From Chloroflexota bacterium (GTDB lineage Bacteria > Chloroflexota > Dehalococcoidia > Tepidiformales > Tepidiformaceae): DNA of 64,000 nt. A program made the translations under genes and the position numbers. The stretch is taken from the NCBI GenBank assembly GCA_026705605.1, contig JAPPAK010000001.1, positions 434,001 through 498,000 of the forward strand. Reading direction: 5' to 3'. Shown here one piece after another: positions 44,825-54,371 of the stretch (positions are counted from its first letter, which is position 1; the number at the start of each line of letters is the position of its first letter). The notes under the pieces were generated by a model. It was not told the origin of the DNA and ran no database searches. It worked only from the letters and a program-made list of their open reading frames with translations.

Positions 44825-45886
44825 ATGGCGTTTGGCTTCCTCTCGAACACGCGCGCCGGCATCGACCTCGGCACCGCCAACATCCTCGTCTTCGTGCAGG
44901 GACAGGGCATTGTCGTGAACGAGCCATCGGTCGTTGCACGACATAATCGGGACGACGCCATCGTCGCCGTCGGCGCCGAGGCCCGCATGATGCAGGGCCG
45001 CACACCCGGCGCCCTCAGCATCATCCGCCCCATGCGCGAGGGCGTCATCGCCGACTACCTCACGACCGAGGCGATGATGCGCTACTTCATCGGCGTGGTG
45101 ACCGGCCGCTTCAACCTCATCCGCCCCGAGATCATGGTGACTGTCCCCGCCGGCGTGACCAGCGTCGAGCAGCGCGCCGTGCGCGATGCCGCCGAGCAGG
45201 CCGGCGCCCGCCGCCCCGCCCACCTCGTCCCCGAGCCCCTCGCAGCCGCCATCGGCGCCGGCGTCCCCGTGGGCACGCCGCGCGGCAACATGATCGTGAA
45301 CATCGGCGGTGGCCGTACCGAGGCCGCGGTCATCTCGCTCTATGGCATCGTCGTGAGCGAGTCCGTCCGCGTCGCCGGCGACCGCATCGACGAAGCCATC
45401 CAGGCCTTCGTCCGTCGCCGCCACAACCTCGTCATCGGCGAGAGCACCGCCGAGGAGATTAAGATCGCCATCGGCTCCGCCATCCCCCTCGACGAGGGCA
45501 TCTCGACTCAGGTTCGCGGCCGCGACCAGCTCAGCGGCCTCCCCCGCACCATCACCCTCAACAGCGACGAGATCGCGCAGGCTATCCAGGACTCCCTCGG
45601 GCAGATCATCCAGGCCGTCCGCAGCGTCCTCGAGCGCACGCCCCCCGAGCTAGCTGCCGACGTCATCGACCACGGCATCGTCCTCACCGGTGGCGGCGCC
45701 CTCCTCCGCCACTTCGATGAGCTCCTCACGCAGGAGACGGGCGTCCCCTGCTACGTTGCCGATAGCCCCCTCGAATGCGTCGCCGTCGGCGCCGCCATCG
45801 CCCTCGACCACCTCGAGATCATCGAGCGCAGCCTCCCCACGGAGGAGGAGCAGCTCGTGGGCCTCTTCCCCCAACCCGATCGCTGA
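44825..45886 (+). CDS. mreB: MreB-type bacterial actin
   Basis: 353 residues with actin-fold ATP motifs: [17 protein letters not shown] (phosphate 1), [41 protein letters not shown] (phosphate 2) and [14 protein letters not shown]. Organises cell-wall growth in rod-shaped cells. No mreC or mreD follows. It is five bases after murA, so the two are probably cotranscribed. Confidence 0.94.
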   Translation: MAFGFLSNTRAGIDLGTANILVFVQGQGIVVNEPSVVARHNRDDAIVAVGAEARMMQGRTPGALSIIRPMREGVIADYLTTEAMMRYFIGVVTGRFNLIRPEIMVTVPAGVTSVEQRAVRDAAEQAGARRPAHLVPEPLAAAIGAGVPVGTPRGNMIVNIGGGRTEAAVISLYGIVVSESVRVAGDRIDEAIQAFVRRRHNLVIGESTAEEIKIAIGSAIPLDEGISTQVRGRDQLSGLPRTITLNSDEIAQAIQDSLGQIIQAVRSVLERTPPELAADVIDHGIVLTGGGALLRHFDELLTQETGVPCYVADSPLECVAVGAAIALDHLEIIERSLPTEEEQLVGLFPQPDR

Positions 45887-45903
45887 CCTACCCTCGATTC
45901 TTC

Positions 45904-46485
45904 GTGTCTGGGAACCCTTCCGCAGGGCCCGTCGCCATCGGGCCGAACATCAGCGTGGTCGGCGATAGCTGCTCGGGCAAGACCACCGTCGCCGGCGCTA
46001 TCGCCGAGCGGCTCGGCCTGCGCCATGTCGAGCTCGACTCCCTCAGCTGGCAGCCGAACTGGACCCCCACCCCCGACGATGTCTTCCTGGAGCACGTGAA
46101 CGAGGCCGTCGCCCAGTCCGGCTGGGTAATCGACGGGAACTACGGCCGCATCGTCCGCCCAATCACCTGGGGCGCGGCCGACACTGTCGTCTGGCTCGAT
46201 TTCCCCCTGCGCGTCACCCTTCCCCGCACGCTTGCCCGCTCGTTCCGTCGCTGGAGAACGCGGGAGCTCCTCTGGGGCACGAACCGTGAGCGTTTCTGGG
46301 AGCACTTCTTGCCCTGGGATCGCTCCCTCATCTGGTGGACGCTCAAGAGCCACCGCCGCCGCCGTGTCGACTACGCCGCCGCCATGACCGACCCGCGGTG
46401 GGAAGGCACGCAGTTCATCCGCCTCCGCTCCCCCGCCGAGGTCGAACCGTTCCTGGAACGCGTGACGCTCTCCGTCGCGGCCTAG
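45904..46485 (+). CDS. P-loop kinase-like protein (topology-modulation/adenylate-kinase-like)
   Basis: 193 residues from the GTG at 45904. P-loop VVGDSCSGKTTVA, then LRHVELDSLSWQPNW, WVIDGNYGRIV and VVWLDFPLRVTLPRTLARS, the pattern of 'FlaR-like' shikimate/adenylate-kinase-type small kinases. Substrate unknown. Its TAG shares CTAG with the end of rex. Confidence 0.82.
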   Translation: MSGNPSAGPVAIGPNISVVGDSCSGKTTVAGAIAERLGLRHVELDSLSWQPNWTPTPDDVFLEHVNEAVAQSGWVIDGNYGRIVRPITWGAADTVVWLDFPLRVTLPRTLARSFRRWRTRELLWGTNRERFWEHFLPWDRSLIWWTLKSHRRRRVDYAAAMTDPRWEGTQFIRLRSPAEVEPFLERVTLSVAA

Positions 46486-47120
46486 CTCGCGTTCGGCGCG
46501 AGCTCCTTCAGGTAGTAGGTCATCCCCTGCATCATCACGACCGGGTCGATCTGCCGGATCGAGACGCCTTCCGGCACGTGCGCCGAGATCGGCGCGTAGT
46601 TTAGGATGGCGTGCACGCCGCTCTCGACCAATCGGTCGACGACCGCCTGCGCCGCCTCTGCCGGCACCGCCACCACCGCGATGTCGACCTGCTCGCTGGT
46701 GAGGTAGTCCTCAAGGTCGTCCATTGAACGCACCTCGATGCCCTGGATCGTCCTCCCGGCCACATCGGGTGCGGCATCGAAGGCCGCGACCGTATCGAAC
46801 CCCTGCTGCGCGAACCCGTCGTACTCCAGGATCGCCTGGCCCAGCCTCCCGATCCCGACCACGCACACGCTCCACGACCGGTCCAGCCCGAGGATCTCGC
46901 GCAGCCGGTCCAGCAGGTCGTCCACGTTGTAGCCGCGCCCCTGCTTGCCGAAGCGCCCGAAGTAGCTCAGGTCCTTGCGGATCTGCGCCGGGGTCACGTC
47001 GAGCTGTTCGCCGAGCGTCTGCGAGCTGACCACCGTCTCCCCTGCTGCCGCAAGCGTTGTCAGCGCCCGCGCGTAGAGCGGCAACCGGTTGATGACAACC
47101 TCGGGGATGTCAGAGGTCAT
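46482..47120 (-). CDS. rex: redox-sensing transcriptional repressor Rex
   Basis: 212 residues. N-terminal winged helix (VINRLPLYARAL; VTPAQIRKDLSYFGRFGKQG) and C-terminal Rossmann fold that reads NADH/NAD+ (VCVVGIGRLGQAIL) with domain-swap helix. Represses fermentative and respiratory genes when NADH is low. Its own leader contains a Rex-operator-like TTGTGAAAAAT. Confidence 0.95.
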   Translation of the reverse strand: MTSDIPEVVINRLPLYARALTTLAAAGETVVSSQTLGEQLDVTPAQIRKDLSYFGRFGKQGRGYNVDDLLDRLREILGLDRSWSVCVVGIGRLGQAILEYDGFAQQGFDTVAAFDAAPDVAGRTIQGIEVRSMDDLEDYLTSEQVDIAVVAVPAEAAQAVVDRLVESGVHAILNYAPISAHVPEGVSIRQIDPVVMMQGMTYYLKELAPNAS

Positions 47121-47173
47121 TCGGCGGGCCGGCCCTCCTGCTCGCGCCTGCGCGCCGCTCAGGCGGCCAGCGG

Positions 47174-47234
47174 TTGTGAAAAATCGAACATACGGATGCG
47201 GAGCACTCTATACCCCGCCTTCTGAGGGGGTCAA
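47174..47234 (-). promoter_or_regulatory. rex promoter and partial Rex operator
   Basis: TTGACC (47234-47229), 16-base spacer, TATAGA (47212-47207) on the minus strand form a good sigma-70-type promoter. About 15 bases downstream the minus strand reads TTCGATTTTTCACAACCG: TTCACAA is a perfect Rex half-site (consensus TTGTGAA-N4-TTCACAA), the other half (TGTTCG) is poor. This supports weak autoregulation. Confidence 0.55.
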
Positions 47235-47265
47235 CGGCCCCGCGTTACGAGTGTGTGCCGCATGA

Positions 47266-48615
47266 CTATGTCGCCCGGAGCAGCGCCTCGATCGTGGCCG
47301 TGACGTGTTCGTCGTCGTTCTCGGACACGGTACGGGGGTCGAGCAGCGTGTCGCCCGACTCCACCCGCGCCACGATCGGCGGGTCCGCCTCCCGCAACGC
47401 TCGCGCCAGCCCCTCCCCACCTTGCGCCCCCTGCAGCGCCGCGCACCAGGTCGTCCGCCCCGCCCCCGGCGCCGCCCCGCCCCCGATCATCGAGCGCGAC
47501 TCCACCACGCGGCCGCCCCCGGCCTCCGCCCACGCCCGCGCGCGCGGCTCAAGCTGCTCCCGCTCCAGCGCCAGCATCCGCCAGACCGGGATCTCCTCGC
47601 GCTCGGTGCCTCCCACGTACGCCATCAGCGTCGCGTTGAGCGCCGCGATCGTGAGCTTGTCGACTCGCAGGGCGCGCGCCAGCGGATGGCGACGCAGCGT
47701 CGCCACCCGCTCTCCCTGCCCCACGATCAGCCCGCACTGCGGCCCGCCCAGCAGCTTGTCCCCGCTGAACAGCGTCAGGTCGGCCCCGCCGTCGAGGCTC
47801 TCCCGCACCGTTGGCTCGTGCTCGACGCCGTAGTCAGCCGTCTCGACCAGGCACCCGCTCCCGAGGTCGTCCAGCAGCAGCACGCCGTGCTCCCGTGCCA
47901 GCGCCGCCAGCTCCCCAAGCTCGGGTCGCGACGTGAACCCCGTGACCTGGAAGTTCGAGCGGTGCACCCGCAGGATCGCCGCCGTGTCTTCGCTGATCGC
48001 GTTCGCGTAGTCCTCGACGTAGGTCCGGTTCGTGGTCCCCACCTCCACCAGCTCCGCCCCGCTCTCGCGCAGCACGTCGGGAATGCGGAAGCGCCCCCCG
48101 ATCTCCACTGCCTCCCCCCGCGACACGATCACCTCCCGCCCTTGCGCGAAGACGTGCAGCGCCATCAGCAGCGCTGCCGCATTGTTGTTCACCGCCAGCC
48201 CGTCGTCCGCGCCGGTCGTTCGCCGCAGCAGGTCGCGCACATGCTCGTGCCGGCTGCCCCGGCTCCCCTCCGCCAAGTCGAATTCGAGGTTCGTGTAGTC
48301 GCGGGCGGCCTCGGCCATCGCCGCCATCGCTCGCTCGCTCAGCGGCGCCCGTCCCAGGTTGGTCTGCAGGATGACGCCCGTCGCGTTCACGACCCGGCGC
48401 AGCGATGGGCGTGCCAGCTCCTCCAGGATCGCCTCCGCCTCCGCCGAGATGGTCGCCACGTCGGGCGCGGCTGCCCCCTCCTTCACCGCCTCCCGCGCCC
48501 GCTCGATCGCCGTGCGCGCCGCCTCGACCGCGAGGGTGTGCGGCCACGAGCCATTGCCGCGCAGCTCGCCCAGCACCGCATCGACGCTCGGAATCGCTCG
48601 AAAGGTCGACGACAT
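47266..48615 (-). CDS. selA: L-seryl-tRNA(Sec) selenium transferase
   Basis: Turns Ser-tRNA(Sec) into Sec-tRNA(Sec) using selenophosphate. 449 residues; RRVVNATGVILQTNLGRAPL is the SelA signature, and Lys287 in FSGDKLLGGPQCG is the PLP Lys. The family is usually beside selB; here neither selB, selD nor a tRNA-Sec is seen within the window. Its presence implies selenoproteins elsewhere in the genome. Confidence 0.94.
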   Translation of the reverse strand: MSSTFRAIPSVDAVLGELRGNGSWPHTLAVEAARTAIERAREAVKEGAAAPDVATISAEAEAILEELARPSLRRVVNATGVILQTNLGRAPLSERAMAAMAEAARDYTNLEFDLAEGSRGSRHEHVRDLLRRTTGADDGLAVNNNAAALLMALHVFAQGREVIVSRGEAVEIGGRFRIPDVLRESGAELVEVGTTNRTYVEDYANAISEDTAAILRVHRSNFQVTGFTSRPELGELAALAREHGVLLLDDLGSGCLVETADYGVEHEPTVRESLDGGADLTLFSGDKLLGGPQCGLIVGQGERVATLRRHPLARALRVDKLTIAALNATLMAYVGGTEREEIPVWRMLALEREQLEPRARAWAEAGGGRVVESRSMIGGGAAPGAGRTTWCAALQGAQGGEGLARALREADPPIVARVESGDTLLDPRTVSENDDEHVTATIEALLRAT

Positions 48616-48694
48616 GTCGTGATCTTAACGCGGACCGGCAACCGATCGTGTTCGTAGGCGCGCGCTGCGCCAGAATCTTTGGGAAGAAACCTCG

Positions 48695-49801
48695 ATGGGA
48701 AGAGCCGTGAACCTCCGCATCCCCGGACCGACCCCGTGCCCCGACGATGTCCTCGAAGCCGTTGGCGGGCCCATGATGAATCACCGCGGACCGGAGTTCG
48801 CGGACATCATCAAGCGCGTCACCGAGGGACTGAACTGGGTCTTCGGCGTCTCCACGGACGTCCTCACGATTACGGCATCCGGAACCGGCGGCCTTGAAGC
48901 CGCCGTTGTCAACACGCTCAGCCCGGGTGATCGCGTGCTGGCCGTTTCCATCGGAGTCTTTGGCAACCGCCTCGCTTCCATCGCCGAGACCTACGGCGCA
49001 GAGGTCGAGCGCTACGAGCTTGAGTGGGGCGCTGCCGCCGACCCCGACGAGGTTGCCCGCCGACTCGACGCGGACCCCTCCATCAAGGCCGTCCTCGTCA
49101 CCCACAACGAGACCTCGACCGGCGTCACCAACCCCCTTGAGGCCATCGGCGCGGTCGTTCGCGAGCGCGGCCCGCTGCTCATCGTCGACGGCGTCAGCAG
49201 CGTCTCCTCCATCCCCTGCCCGGCCGAGCGCTGGGGCGTCGACGTCCTCGTAAGCGGCTCCCAGAAGGGCTGGATGGTGCCCCCCGGACTCGCCTTCCTC
49301 TGGCTCAGCGAGCGTGCCTGGGAAGCCTGCGAGACCGCCACGATGCCGCGCTTCTACTTCGACCTGAGCCGCGCTCGCAGCTCGCTGGAGAGCGCGCAGA
49401 CCCCCTGGACCCCGGCGCTGTCGATCTTCTACGGCCTCGATAAGGCCTTCGAATCCATCCGCGCCGAGGGTCTGGAAGGCATCTACAGCCGCCACCACGC
49501 CGTCGCCCAGTACACCCGCGACCGTGTCCGCGCGATGGGCCTCGAGCTGTTCGCCCAAGACGAGCGCTTCGCCTCCGACACGGTCACCGCCGTGCGCTGG
49601 CCCGACGATGCCGATGGCCTCGCCATCGCGAAGCGCGCCCGCGAGGAGTTCGGTGTCGTCCTCGGCGGCGGCCAGCAGAGCCTCCGCGGCAAGATCTTCC
49701 GCGTCGGCCACCTGGGCTATTTCACGCAGGAGGACATTGCCGCCGCCCTCGACGTGGTCGAACGCCTCCTCGCCGAGACCCCCGCCCGGGCCACGGTCTA
49801 G
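48695..49801 (+). CDS. class V aminotransferase (serine/alanine-glyoxylate or serine-pyruvate type)
   Basis: 368 residues. Begins LRIPGPTPCPDDVLEA and MNHRGPEF, the class V small-subunit signature; PLP Lys in SGSQKGWMVPPGL. The adjacent serA, 11 bases on, suggests it works as the phosphohydroxypyruvate or serine-linked aminotransferase in serine synthesis, a pairing seen in several deep bacterial lineages and archaea. Substrate is inferred. Confidence 0.88.
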   Translation: MGRAVNLRIPGPTPCPDDVLEAVGGPMMNHRGPEFADIIKRVTEGLNWVFGVSTDVLTITASGTGGLEAAVVNTLSPGDRVLAVSIGVFGNRLASIAETYGAEVERYELEWGAAADPDEVARRLDADPSIKAVLVTHNETSTGVTNPLEAIGAVVRERGPLLIVDGVSSVSSIPCPAERWGVDVLVSGSQKGWMVPPGLAFLWLSERAWEACETATMPRFYFDLSRARSSLESAQTPWTPALSIFYGLDKAFESIRAEGLEGIYSRHHAVAQYTRDRVRAMGLELFAQDERFASDTVTAVRWPDDADGLAIAKRAREEFGVVLGGGQQSLRGKIFRVGHLGYFTQEDIAAALDVVERLLAETPARATV

Positions 49802-49812
49802 AAGAGCCCGTC

Positions 49813-51411
49813 GTGACCGAACCCGGCCCTCGCCCCCGAGTCCTCGTTGCCGACCCCATCGCGGACGAGGGCATCGCCTTGCTCAAGCAAGAGGCCGAGG
49901 TCGACGTTCGCACCGGCCTCTCCGCCGGTGAGCTCCGCGAGGCCCTCGCCGGTTACGAGGCACTGGTCGTGCGCAGCGAGGCCAAGGTCACGGCCGATGC
50001 CCTCGCGAACGCCGGCCGCCTCCAGATCGTGGCCCGCGCCGGCACCGGCGTGGACAACGTCGACCTCGAGGCCGCCACCGAGCGCGGCATCGTCGTCGTG
50101 AACGCGCCCCGCGGCAATACGATCGCCGCCGCCGAGCACGCTTTCGCCCTGCTCGTCGCCCTCGCCCGCCACATCCCCCGCGCCGACCGTTCCCTCCGTG
50201 GCGGCGAATGGCGCAGGCGCGACTTCATGGGCGCCGAGCTTCGCGGCCACACCCTCGGTCTCGTCGGCTTCGGCCCCATCGGCTCGGAGATGGCCCGCCG
50301 CGCCCTCGCCTTCGAGATGAACGTGGTCGCCCACGACCCGTTCGTCCCCGTCGAGCGCGTGCGCGCCCTCGGCGCGCAACCCGTCGAGCTCGATCGCCTC
50401 TACGCCGAAAGCGACTTCATCAGCGTGCACACCCCGCTCACGGCGTCCACCCAGGGCATGATCGCGCGGGATCAGTTCGCCGCCATGAAGGACGGCGTTC
50501 GTCTCGTGAACGCCGCCCGCGGCGGCATCATCGACGAGAACGACCTGCTCGAAGCGGTACGCTCCGGGAAGGTCGCCGGCGCCGCCCTCGATGTCTTCAC
50601 CTCGGAGCCCCCCGGGGAGCACCCCCTCTTCGAGGAGGAACGCATCATCGTCACCCCGCACCTCGCCGGTTCGACCGTCGAGGCCCAGGAGCGCATCGCC
50701 ATCGACATCGCCGAGCAGGTGCTCGACGTGCTCGCCGGACGCCCGCCCCGCTACCCCGTCAACGCCCCCCTCGTGCCGCCCGAGACCCTTGAGGTCGTCG
50801 GCCCGTACATCGCCGTCGCGGAGCTGCTGGGAACGGTCGCGACCCAGCTCCTCAGCGGCCAGCTCACGACCATCGACCTCTCCTTCTTCGGCGAGATCGC
50901 CGAGCACGACGTCACGCCCCTCAAGGCGTTCGCCATTCGTGGCCTGCTCCGGCCGATCAGCGAGCAGAACGTGAATCTCGTGAACGCCACGAGCATCGCC
51001 GAGGCACGGGGCTGGACCATCGACGAGCGTCTCCGCGCCTCCCACGAGGAGTTCCACAATCTGATCGAGCTGCGAGTGGGCAGCAGCGAAGCGCAGGTCA
51101 CCGTCAGCGGCACCGCCAGCCACTCGCGCCCCACCATCGTCCGCATCAACGACCTCGACATCGACATCGTCCCGGACCCCAACGGCTTCCTGCTCGTCTG
51201 CGAGAACGAGGACCGGCCCGGCATGATCGGCAGCCTCGGGACGCTCCTCGGGAGCCGCGACATCAACATCAGCGCCATGCGCGTCGGGCGCAGCAGCCCC
51301 CGCGGCCGCGCCCTCATGGTCCTCATGGTCGATGACGAGCCTGACGCCGACGCTCTCGACCTGATCGCCGCCGTGGAAGGCATCGGCAGCGCCCGCCTCG
51401 TCCGCCTCTAG
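49813..51411 (+). CDS. serA: D-3-phosphoglycerate dehydrogenase
   Basis: 532 residues, the long SerA form: catalytic NAD domain (ARAGTGVDNVDLEAA; TLGLVGFGPIGSEMARRA; NAARGGIIDENDLLEA), an intervening ASB domain, and a C-terminal ACT domain (ENEDRPGMIGSLGTLLGSRD) for serine feedback. GTG start. First step of serine synthesis. Confidence 0.96.
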   Translation: MTEPGPRPRVLVADPIADEGIALLKQEAEVDVRTGLSAGELREALAGYEALVVRSEAKVTADALANAGRLQIVARAGTGVDNVDLEAATERGIVVVNAPRGNTIAAAEHAFALLVALARHIPRADRSLRGGEWRRRDFMGAELRGHTLGLVGFGPIGSEMARRALAFEMNVVAHDPFVPVERVRALGAQPVELDRLYAESDFISVHTPLTASTQGMIARDQFAAMKDGVRLVNAARGGIIDENDLLEAVRSGKVAGAALDVFTSEPPGEHPLFEEERIIVTPHLAGSTVEAQERIAIDIAEQVLDVLAGRPPRYPVNAPLVPPETLEVVGPYIAVAELLGTVATQLLSGQLTTIDLSFFGEIAEHDVTPLKAFAIRGLLRPISEQNVNLVNATSIAEARGWTIDERLRASHEEFHNLIELRVGSSEAQVTVSGTASHSRPTIVRINDLDIDIVPDPNGFLLVCENEDRPGMIGSLGTLLGSRDINISAMRVGRSSPRGRALMVLMVDDEPDADALDLIAAVEGIGSARLVRL

Positions 51412-51424
51412 CAACACGCTCTCC

Positions 51425-51976
51425 ATGGAAATCACGGACCTCGACCCAACCGATGAGGCCGCTATCGCGCAGATCGCGCGCATTGTCGTGGAGGCGTTCC
51501 GGGGCCACTCGCCCGCGTGGCCCGACCTCGCCAGTGCCGAGGCCGAGGTGCGCGAATCCTTCGCCGAGGATCGCATCAGCCGCGTCGCTCGCGATGGCGA
51601 GGTCGTGGTTGGCTGGATCGGCGGTATCAGCGAGTACGACGGCCATGCCTGGGAGCTCCACCCCCTCGCCGTCGACCCTGCGCGGCAGGGCGAGGGCATC
51701 GGCCGCGCCCTCGTCGCCGACCTCGAACGGCAGGTGGCCGCGCGGGGCGCGACCACCCTCTACCTCGGCGCCGACGACGAGGACGGTCGCACCTCCCTGA
51801 GCGACACCGACCTCTACCCGGATCCGCTGGAACATCTCGCGCGCATCGAGAACCCCGGCGGCCACCCCTACGGCTTCTATCGCGCCTGCGGCTTCTCGGT
51901 AGTCGGAGTCATCCCCGACGCCAACGGGCCGGGCAAGCCGGACATCCTCATGGCCAAGCGAATCGGGAAGGGCTAG
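51425..51976 (+). CDS. GNAT acetyltransferase, AAC(6')-like
   Basis: 183 residues. GNAT acetyl-CoA loop RQGEGIGRALVADLE preceded by WELHPLAVDP, and a C-terminal PYGFYRACGFSVVGVIPDANG, the layout of aminoglycoside 6'-N-acetyltransferases of the AAC(6')-I type. Whether it acts on aminoglycosides or a cell metabolite cannot be told. Its TAG stop shares CTAG with the convergent DUF1015 gene. Confidence 0.8.
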   Translation: MEITDLDPTDEAAIAQIARIVVEAFRGHSPAWPDLASAEAEVRESFAEDRISRVARDGEVVVGWIGGISEYDGHAWELHPLAVDPARQGEGIGRALVADLERQVAARGATTLYLGADDEDGRTSLSDTDLYPDPLEHLARIENPGGHPYGFYRACGFSVVGVIPDANGPGKPDILMAKRIGKG

Positions 51977-53238
51977 GGCGAGAGCGGCGCGAAGGCGAGC
52001 CCCGTCCCCAGTTTCGGGTAGTAGAAGGTCGACTTCTGCGGCAACCGCTCCCCCCCGTCGGCGAGTCCGATGACTTCGCTCGCAGGCACGTGCTGGAGCA
52101 GGAAACCCGTTCCCCCACTCTCGAGGGCCTCCACCACCTCGCCCACCTCGTGCGTGAACGTCACTGCCCCCGCCCGTAGCTCGTCGTCGCTGATGGCCCA
52201 CAACGGGTCCAGCACGCCGAGCCGCAGCAGGATCGGCGCTGCCGAAACCCAGCGTGCCGTCGCGCCCGCCGGCGCGAGGCTCGCCACGGCGTCCGCGCTC
52301 TTCGGCCGGAGCAGGTGCACGCTCCCCGGCGCCAGGTTGACCGCCACGATCGCATCCGGCGAGCTGGCCCGGATAGCCTCCAGCGCGATGGGCTCGATGC
52401 CCGCCTCGGCCTCTTTGATCTCGAACAGTGGCGCCAGTCGATCACGCCAGTCCGGGGGAGCCTCCCGAGGCACGTAGCGATGCAGCGGCCGCACGACCAA
52501 CCCTTCGTCCTCGACCGGTACGACGCCTGCCATCACGAAACGCGCGGGATGGTCGCTCGCGAGCGTCCCGTCGCGCTCCGCGAGCCAGGTGCGGTAGGCG
52601 AACGAGGTCTCGTAGCGGTGGTGCCCGTCGGCGATGTAGAAGGCCTCCGAGAGCAGCGGCGCCAGTTGCCGAAGCTGCTCGCGGTACGCTGGCAGCACCC
52701 AGAGACGGTGCGTCACCCCGTCGGCAGTCTTGCCCGAGGTGTCCGTCACGCTGCCACCCGCCGTCCTCGCGAGCAGGTCCGCCAGCTGCCCCGAGCGGTC
52801 CCGCGCCAGCATGAAGATGGGACTGAACTGCGTGCCGGTGGCCTGCAGCAGCCGCAGGCGGTCCTCCTTCGGGGCCGACATCGTGAACTCGTGCGGGAGC
52901 ACTGCGCCCGCTTCCCACGGCTGTGACTCTACCCCGCAGATGAGTGCCCGCCGCCGCCGCGTCGCGCCCGCCTCCACGAACTCCTGCTCGTAGACGTACA
53001 GCATCGGCTCCGCGTCCCGCTCGACGATGCCGTCCGCGATCCACCGCTCCAGCTCCGCCGCGATCGCCGTGTACTCGTGGCCCGCTGCCTCCAGGCGAAC
53101 GGCGTTGTGCGGCGACAGCTCCGCGAGCCGTTCCCGCTCCCGCTCCCCGATGACGTCGAACGGTGGCGCCAGCAGCTGGTCGAGCGGCCCCGCCTTCGCC
53201 GTGTACCGCAGCCCCCGGATGGGCATCAACCTCGGCAT
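51973..53238 (-). CDS. DUF1015 family protein
   Basis: 421 residues, the family's usual length. Motifs: LAPPFDVI near the N-terminus, YIADGHHRYETSFAYR in the middle and PQKSTFYYPKLGTGL at the end. DUF1015 proteins are widespread next to serA or serine-related genes; here it lies just beyond the serA operon on the other strand. Biochemical role is not established, though the His-rich GHHR is probably catalytic or metal-binding. Confidence 0.92.
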   Translation of the reverse strand: MPRLMPIRGLRYTAKAGPLDQLLAPPFDVIGERERERLAELSPHNAVRLEAAGHEYTAIAAELERWIADGIVERDAEPMLYVYEQEFVEAGATRRRRALICGVESQPWEAGAVLPHEFTMSAPKEDRLRLLQATGTQFSPIFMLARDRSGQLADLLARTAGGSVTDTSGKTADGVTHRLWVLPAYREQLRQLAPLLSEAFYIADGHHRYETSFAYRTWLAERDGTLASDHPARFVMAGVVPVEDEGLVVRPLHRYVPREAPPDWRDRLAPLFEIKEAEAGIEPIALEAIRASSPDAIVAVNLAPGSVHLLRPKSADAVASLAPAGATARWVSAAPILLRLGVLDPLWAISDDELRAGAVTFTHEVGEVVEALESGGTGFLLQHVPASEVIGLADGGERLPQKSTFYYPKLGTGLAFAPLSP

Positions 53239-53303
53239 CGTCCAACCTCCGCGAGCGCCGTCATCGTGGCTACGGTACCGCCCTGTAGAATCGGATTCCC
53301 GCC

Positions 53304-53636
53304 ATGAAGCGTGCCCCGTACTGCGTTTTCTGCAACATCGTCGCCGGAACCGAGCCCGCGAACGTCATCTACGAGGACGACGAGGTCATCGTCATCCAGA
53401 ACGTGCTTCGCTGGGTTCCCGTCATGCTCCTCGCCATGACGAAGGAGCACCGCACCCAGGCCGAGCTCTGGGACGACGGCATTGAGGCGGTGGGCCGCAT
53501 CGCCGCCAAGGTCGGCGCCGAGGCCTGCCCCGACGGCTTCCGCCTGCTCTCCAACTTCGGCTTCGAGGCCATGCAGAGCCAGGAGCACGGGCACCTTCAC
53601 ATCGTCGGCGGCACGCACCTCGGGCCCTACGTCTGA
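53304..53636 (+). CDS. HIT-family nucleotide-binding hydrolase
   Basis: 110 residues. CVFCNIVAG at the N-terminus, then the triad HGHLHIVGG, which follows the HIT pattern H-x-H-x-H, near the end. Acts on adenosine-derived phosphoramidates or dinucleotides. The Cys pair (CxxC) and the missing second N-terminal Cys/His suggest weak or no zinc site. The stop region overlaps convergent rph by ten bases. Confidence 0.9.
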   Translation: MKRAPYCVFCNIVAGTEPANVIYEDDEVIVIQNVLRWVPVMLLAMTKEHRTQAELWDDGIEAVGRIAAKVGAEACPDGFRLLSNFGFEAMQSQEHGHLHIVGGTHLGPYV

Positions 53637-54358
53637 GCTGCCCGCAGCGCCTCGCGCTGCCGCTCGAACAGCTCCGCGATGCCGCCCCGCGCCAGCTCTA
53701 CGAGCGCATCCAGCGATGCCCCGTCGAACGGCTTCCCCTCCGCCGTCCCCTGCACCTCCACGAACGCGTCCGCGCCCGTCATGACCACGTTGAAGTCGAC
53801 CTCCGCCGCCGAGTCCTCCTCGTAGCAGAGATCGAGCACGGGCGTCCCGGCGACGATCCCCGCCGACACCGCCGCCACCTGGGTCGTGATCGTCTCCGGG
53901 GGGATGAGGTTGGCCAGGGCCAGCTTCTCGGCTGCCAGCCGCAGCGCGATGAAGCCGCCCGTGACCGATGCCGTCCGCGTGCCGCCGTCCGCCTGCAGCA
54001 CGTCGCAGTCCACGGTGATCGTGCGAGGCCCCAGCAGGTCGAGGTCGACGGCGGCGCGCAGGGAGCGGCCGATCAACCGCTGGATCTCCTGCGTTCGCCC
54101 GCCCGGACGCCCCCGCTCCACCTCGCGCTGCGTCCGCGTCGAGGTCGAACGAGGCAACATCGAGTACTCGGCCGTCACCCAGCCGCTCTGCGTGTTCCGC
54201 AGCCAGCCCGGCTGCCGCTCGGCGACGCTCGCCGCGCAGAGCACGCGCGTCTTTCCGAAGCTGATGAGGCAGCTTCCCTCGGCGAACTCCTGGTAGCCCG
54301 TCTCGATCGTGATGGGGCGCAGTTCGTGGGCCTGGCGGCCGTCGATTCGTGCTGGCAT
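53627..54358 (-). CDS. rph: ribonuclease PH
   Basis: Phosphorolytic 3'-exonuclease for tRNA ends. 243 residues from the ATG at 54358. [40 protein letters not shown] and RSLRAAVDL are RNase PH motifs; [19 protein letters not shown] is the phosphate-binding region. It is 13 bases after the comEC stop. Confidence 0.96.
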   Translation of the reverse strand: MPARIDGRQAHELRPITIETGYQEFAEGSCLISFGKTRVLCAASVAERQPGWLRNTQSGWVTAEYSMLPRSTSTRTQREVERGRPGGRTQEIQRLIGRSLRAAVDLDLLGPRTITVDCDVLQADGGTRTASVTGGFIALRLAAEKLALANLIPPETITTQVAAVSAGIVAGTPVLDLCYEEDSAAEVDFNVVMTGADAFVEVQGTAEGKPFDGASLDALVELARGGIAELFERQREALRAAQT

Positions 54359-54371
54359 GGGGTTAGCTACG

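Noticed and set aside
47305..48657. Long plus-strand ORF opposite selA
   Set aside because: His/Arg/Pro-rich translation with no motifs; selA on the other strand is unambiguous.
53304..53636. HIT protein as galactose-1-phosphate uridylyltransferase
   Set aside because: At 110 residues it is far too short; the HxHxH site fits Hint/HIT hydrolases.
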